Below are positions 59,501-64,000 of a DNA stretch of 64,000 bases, one piece after another. The translations under genes and the position numbers were made by a program. The notes under the pieces were generated by a model. It was not told where the DNA came from. It worked only from the letters and a program-made list of their open reading frames with translations, and searched no databases. Source of the DNA: Chrysoperla carnea (Eukaryota; Arthropoda; Insecta; Neuroptera; Chrysopidae); assembly GCF_905475395.1 (NCBI RefSeq), contig NC_058342.1:36166140-36230139 (forward strand), given 5' to 3'. How positions within the stretch are numbered: the first letter of the stretch is position 1; every line of letters begins with the position of its first letter.

Positions 59501-62471
59501 GATGGATTTGTTGTGTGGAGCGATGTTTGCTGTAATTCATGTTGTTTACTTTCAGTCAGTTCAGCAGCACTGTGTGATTTAACAGTGTTGCCACTTATAC
59601 GAATAAATAATATTGGCAGATCTTCATATACTTCACGATATTTCATTAATTCTAGAATATTCTAAATCAAAAACAATAACACATTATCATTAATAAAACA
59701 CCCTGTTACTTTAAATACCCTGTTTAGTGATGGGACGAATGTTCTATTTTGTACATTCACGAATGCGAATTTTAACTTTCAAATGAAGCGCTAACAAATT
59801 GTAATATAGCGTCATTTTTGAGTTCATTATTTAATAATAGAATGCTACATTACTACCAAATAACATAGGCTGTATTTTATTTACAAAAAAATTAGGGTCC
59901 TGTACCAAAGATTTAAATCTATTTTTATTGTTATTAAGTTAAAATACTTTTTTTAAGATTGTTTAAACAATATAAATAACTAGCAATTCATTCACGTTAG
60001 AGCATTCAATTCCCTGACCTTCATTTAAGTTCCCTTTTGTTCACAAGCTAATGGATTTTAACTTTTAGTGTGGAACCCTAAAATACAATCCTTGTTACTT
60101 GCTGATAACATAGCATTTTATAGCTGAAAGAATTTTTAAAATCGGTTAAGTAGTGAACTCAAAAATGATGGTTTGTATATTTTGTAGCACAAACTTTCAT
60201 CTCTAACTTCACCCTTTTAGGGGATGAATTTCAAAAAATCACTCCTTAAATGGCACCTACAATATAAAATTAATATTCTCTTGAAATTTCAATTTATCAT
60301 TAGCCATTAAGGCTGGACGTTGATGTATCAGTCGAGACACTGCCCTTTCTCTGCGACTAGAAAGGCAAATTTCAGTTTTTTTTTTTTTTTATTTGAGGTT
60401 AGTTTGCTATAATTGCATTTGTCCAACATTCAAATTTAAAATGTGCTAATAGCGAATATTCGTCCCACTACTAGGTTAAATAGGTGGTAACTTACATCAT
60501 CCGTAAGTATATCACTAGTCACAGAGTACAAGATCACAGGTAAAGTATCCAATCCCTTAACTAACATTCGTGGAATGTCATCAGAATCGTCCAAGTCTGG
60601 TGGTATCACAATTTGAACTTTATCACGTAACGCTTGATGTGGTATTTCAACTTCTAAAACTGTACTTAAATCCGGACAATCGCCATCCGATCGACATAGA
60701 TCTACTTCTGGTACAACCATCCATGCTTGTTCGTGACTCTCCAAATTTTCAACTATTTCGAATTCGGATCCTATTGTTAATCGAACACGTTTGGTACGAC
60801 CATATACTATTCTTACCTAAAAAAATCATAAAAATTAATTTTGGGACGAGCTAAAATCTTCTTCATCCAAATTTTACCAAATAATATGGCTAATAACTAA
60901 AGGCTAATATATTCATGTCTACTACAGTGCAACCTCTATAACTCGAACCTCGTTAAGTCGCAATCTTCAGTAAGTCGAAAAAAATGTCATTCTCGAATTA
61001 TTAGATTAGGTATCTCGAATTATTTAGATCTTAAAATCCGGACAAAATCTTATTTCCTTGCGAGGTATCGATAGTACAAAAATCAGACTTCGTAAGTCGT
61101 AGTTAGTAAAATATAATCGCGTTACCGAGGTTCCACTGTAGTATAAAAGCTAGCAACTTCACGAAAAAGTTGCTTTCAAGACGGCTGGATTATCTATATT
61201 TAATTTCTGTATGAAATTAGGTTGAAATGAAGTATGTCTGGCATTTGAGAACGGTTGCAACTCTGTTTTAATTAGTACGAACTATTATCGCCAGTTGGCG
61301 GAATTTCATCCTCAATTATCTGGTAAATGGTAGATACAATGCCATCTGGTAGTCTTAATTGGAACCACTCAAAACGGGTCGACTTCCTGTTTTAAATAGT
61401 ACGAATTATAATCGCCAGTAAGAAGGGTAGCACTTCCAGTTACCTGATAATTGGTAAGTACAAGTAATGCCATCTGATAGTCTTAATGGGAACTACTCAA
61501 AACGGATCATCTTTGTTTTAATTAGTACGAATTATTCTCGACAGTACTTCATCACTGCCTAATTTCAATAAAGAAAAAAATATCCGAAATTCAAACATCA
61601 AATAGAAAAATAGGGTAGTTCGATAACAAAATCACTTTTTGAAATTTCATTGGTTATCGAACCACCCTTAAGAGTTAGAATAAAAACAAATTATTTACCC
61701 AACGCCAATTGGAGCCATTTGACGGTAGAATAACTTGACCAAGAATATAATTGACTAACAACGCTTTTGCATTACAATTTTGACCCAATATCAAAATTGA
61801 TGGATTCGAATCCAATACTTTACGTAATGAAATTAATAAATCCTTATTTAGAAATGCATCTTTAATATTTTCTAAAAATACAAAACAAAAATCACTATTT
61901 TGTTAGAGAAATGAATTCCTTATCATAAAAATTATTAATCGCAACAAATATTTCAAAATTTAAGGTTATGATATCCATTTTTAAGGCACCCTATAAATGT
62001 ACATTATTAGTGACGGATTGGCCATGCCCTTACGTTAAGACAAAATCGCTTAAGTTCAAATTTAACTAATATTTTTTTAAATAAAAAACAAGGACTCAAT
62101 ACTCCAGTTTTCTTCATCTAAACGGCCAGGAGACAGTCCTCAGTCCAACTTCTAAGGTTGCCGGTTGATTTTAAGGAAGGTACAAAGAGCCTAAATCCTA
62201 AAATACTTAAACCTTTATTCCTAAATTTTAATTTGATACAATTAGCTCAAAAATTAGTTTTCAGTTCTTTAAAATTGGATTTTAAAGTCCTTTTGCTTGA
62301 GATAAAAATTATGATAAGGAATCCGTAAACTTAAAATATAAACTTACCGTCTGGAAAAAGACTAGACAATGAGATTTCTTCTAATAATCGTTGAGTTTCG
62401 GTTAGAACTTGTCGTAGATAATAACAATTTCGACCAAATTTACGAAATTCCACTGTCACTTTATTAAACAT
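56593..62471 (-). CDS. DSTYK: DSTYK, dual Ser/Thr and Tyr protein kinase
   Basis: RIP-related kinase (also called RIPK5 or dusty). Coding exons in order of translation: 62471-62348, 61871-61699, 60816-60496, 59661-59230, 58905-58674, 58261-57234, 57105-56856, 56738-56593. All junctions are GT/AG and keep frame. The total is 2706 nt, 901 aa, near the vertebrate length of about 930. Start [20 protein letters not shown]. The N-terminal half is helical and family-specific; it includes [14 protein letters not shown] (about 67-80), P-loop-like but not canonical. The kinase domain has GRGQFG 645-650, AIK with Lys667, likely C-helix Glu683, HRD Asp763, TDLG 780-783 (DLG instead of DFG, as in other DSTYKs), and APE 803-805. 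It ends MRTTCV. It is convergent with LRIG. Exon 6 has two acceptor sites 6 bases apart. Identity is very secure. Confidence 0.96.
58963..59140. mobile_element. hAT-like MITE in DSTYK intron 4
   Basis: Ends cagtgccggattaca and ttaatccggtcctg are imperfect inverted repeats. The flanking octamers aaaccaat and aattcaat agree at six of eight positions, compatible with a hAT 8-bp duplication. Internal GGGGCCTCCC and ctccggggatcc words match the 27,924-28,142 copy. Confidence 0.7.
59725..60475. mobile_element. TIR transposon, uninterrupted copy, DSTYK intron 3
   Basis: Matches 11,274-12,443 from tagtgatgggacgaatgtt to attcgtcccactacta. Two differences matter. It lacks the SINE that splits the other copy, and it lacks about 120 bases near the right end. 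It therefore serves as the empty-site reference. No coding capacity. Confidence 0.82.
60925..61138. mobile_element. Pogo/Tc1-mariner-like MITE in DSTYK intron 2
   Basis: Left end CAGTGCAACCTC and right end gaggttccactg form inverted termini. A TA dinucleotide flanks each side (60,923-60,924 and 61,139-61,140). The inner words ctcgaacctcg and cgaggttcc continue the symmetry. The 214-bp length and the CAGTG termini with a TA target fit pogo-type non-autonomous elements. Confidence 0.78.
61260..61550 (+). repeat. Tandem repeat, about 123-bp unit, 2.3 copies, DSTYK intron 2
   Basis: Units start with tgttttaattagtacgaa at about 61,264, 61,390 and 61,513. Each complete unit contains a atgccatctggtagtctta variant and then cactcaaaacgg. 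The third unit is cut short near the end. Confidence 0.85.
61872..62347. other. DSTYK intron 1, no distinct element
   Basis: AT-rich intron of 476 bp. The words gtgacggattggcc near 62,011 recall the hAT-like family but no ends can be set. Confidence 0.55.
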
Positions 62472-63057
62472 ATTGAACTCAAAAAGAAAAACAACACACA
62501 CACAAAACTCGAAAAAAAAAATTCACAAATATGAATCACTTTGCAAACATATTTGAAAATTCAAAATGATTTGAGATTCAAAAAATTTTCCAAAATTCAC
62601 ATTATTACAAACTATGAAGAAACTATAATTAAACACGCGATTTCAGATAAGCTTCAAAACATTTTTTTTTTTGTTTTGTAAAAAAAAAATTCAAAACTGA
62701 AAAGGTTAACATTTGAGTTCGACCTTTATTAAAAATAGAGATAAAATAAATGAACGAATAATCCTAACCACCTAATTCTATGGTTCAGATCAGATAAGAA
62801 GTTTCTTTTTAATTTAAATAGATAAAAAAAATAGTTTATGTCGAATTTTAAGTGTTGTGTAATATGGTCAATGGTGTCATTTCAAAAATTTTCTTATTTC
62901 AAAGACGAAAAAAAAAAAACAACAAAAACAATCTGTCAAAAATTTCACAATAACAACATATGGTCATAAAGACGATATAAGTTATCAAGTGTGATACAAA
63001 TATCACAAAAACAAGGGTTCTATATCGTACATTGTACAGTGGAGTATTTATACCGAA
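62472..63057. other. DSTYK 5' flank and probable promoter region
   Basis: Directly upstream of the DSTYK ATG on the minus strand. AT-rich with A tracts and a short CACACACA run near 62,495. No TATA box or start site can be assigned reliably. Confidence 0.45.
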
Positions 63058-63422
63058 TAGGGTATTCCACTATTTTTGAAAAAGTTCTTCAAAATGTTGA
63101 TTTTGCTAATAAAAAGCCACCAAAAATTTATTTCGGAAAAATACACAAACTTTCTTGCCAAAAACTTAAATTTTAAACCTTTTTTAAACTGTCAAAAACA
63201 CGGGCATCCAATTTGATGACGTAATATCGGTATCATTATACGAAATAACACAAATAAGTTTGACAGATATATTCATAGACATCTGATTATAATAAATATA
63301 AATACTTATTATCTATGTATATATTATACCCAGCTGTCTACACTGAACTAACTGATAGTCTATGGCTCATACCCATATGACATCACAGCAGGGCTTACCC
63401 GCGTTTTAAGTCATGTGATATA
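63058..63422 (+). repeat. 360-bp dispersed repeat, copy 2
   Basis: Nearly identical to 13,014-13,372 in the same orientation, with a 6-bp insertion near 63,286 and few substitutions, so the copies are relatively young. Confidence 0.9.
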
Positions 63423-64000
63423 TTAATACAAACATTAAAATTAAATACTATTAAATAAAGCACAAAACATTCTGCTTTATCTCCCGATTTCCTGGAAGTT
63501 TGAGGTGGCAACTTTAAAAGAATCAACAATTTTGATTGGTAAATCTGTGTACCAGAGTTTTATTTAAAGTCACTGAAAATGATTTCTCATATAATTTGTT
63601 CGAGTTGCAAGTAATTCGAACTTAATTATAAAGGGTATCGATACGGAACCCTGATTGTATCATCACAAAAAATATATTTATGCATGCACACAAATTTTTC
63701 TTTCCAGTTTCAGATTCAAGAAGAAAATGTGTTTAAAATAAATTATTCATCAGAAATCAATCAAGGATTATGTCATACAGGAATTTAATTACGTAATGCA
63801 AAATTTACGAAAAAAAGGGGATTTTTTTTTATTCTTTTCATAAAATACAGTCAAAATTAGTTATAAGGATAATAAAGGAACCGTAAAATTATGGTCGTTA
63901 TATCTGTGGGCGAGCTGGGACGGAGCAATCCGATTTTCTGGTGCTCTAGTTTTTCTTTCGACCGTTAAACTTTCATTTTTTCTGGATGATTTTCAGTGAT
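63423..64000. other. AT-rich DNA to window end, no gene seen
   Basis: Words near 63,850-63,905 (agttataaggataataaa, ggtcgttatat) resemble the ends of the 47,952-48,120 MITE. No gene recognised. Confidence 0.5.

Noticed and set aside
59725-60475. An 8-bp hAT target duplication around this element
   Set aside because: The flanking octamers do not match at an acceptable level in either this copy or the 11,274-12,443 copy, so only TIR similarity is claimed.

Overview
The window is an AT-rich piece of an insect nuclear genome. It has introns bounded by GT/AG, short coding exons separated by repeat-filled introns, tRNA-derived SINEs with CCTAA-type tails, many short inverted-repeat transposons, and three conserved animal genes. 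The lambik/LRIG gene is divided into many LRR-unit exons, which argues against a compact dipteran genome. I could not place the order. Nothing bacterial or viral was recognised.

Layout. Positions 1 to about 27,260 hold no recognisable host gene. They are a transposon graveyard: a deleted hAT element with a ZMYM1/hAT-like transposase remnant (387-1162), two SINE families, a telomere-like satellite joined to a GGGTGT microsatellite (4027-4390), a LINE 3' end (about 14,000-14,560), several foldback MITEs, and many copies of a 400-570 bp interspersed repeat. Positions 27,268-33,787 (+) encode a complete AP-2 complex alpha subunit (11 coding exons, 940 aa). Positions 39,033-46,382 (+) encode a complete LRIG/lambik-type receptor (10 coding exons, 956 aa: signal peptide, LRRs, three Ig domains, TM segment, cytoplasmic tail). 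Positions 56,593-62,471 (-) encode a complete DSTYK (dual serine/threonine and tyrosine protein kinase; 8 coding exons, 901 aa). LRIG and DSTYK are convergent. About 10 kb of repeat-rich DNA lies between them.

How the genes relate. All three products touch receptor endocytosis or receptor kinase signalling: AP-2 loads cargo into clathrin-coated pits, LRIG proteins modulate receptor tyrosine kinases, and DSTYK is a signalling kinase. Their being neighbours is probably ordinary linkage; there is no sequence evidence that they form a functional unit.

The most informative non-coding results are two nested transposon insertions that can be read directly, because the window also carries the matching uninterrupted copy. 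There are also several long, nearly perfect inverted repeats of uncertain identity. I did not find a convincing new biological system. The best candidates for a second look are listed as findings with moderate interest.
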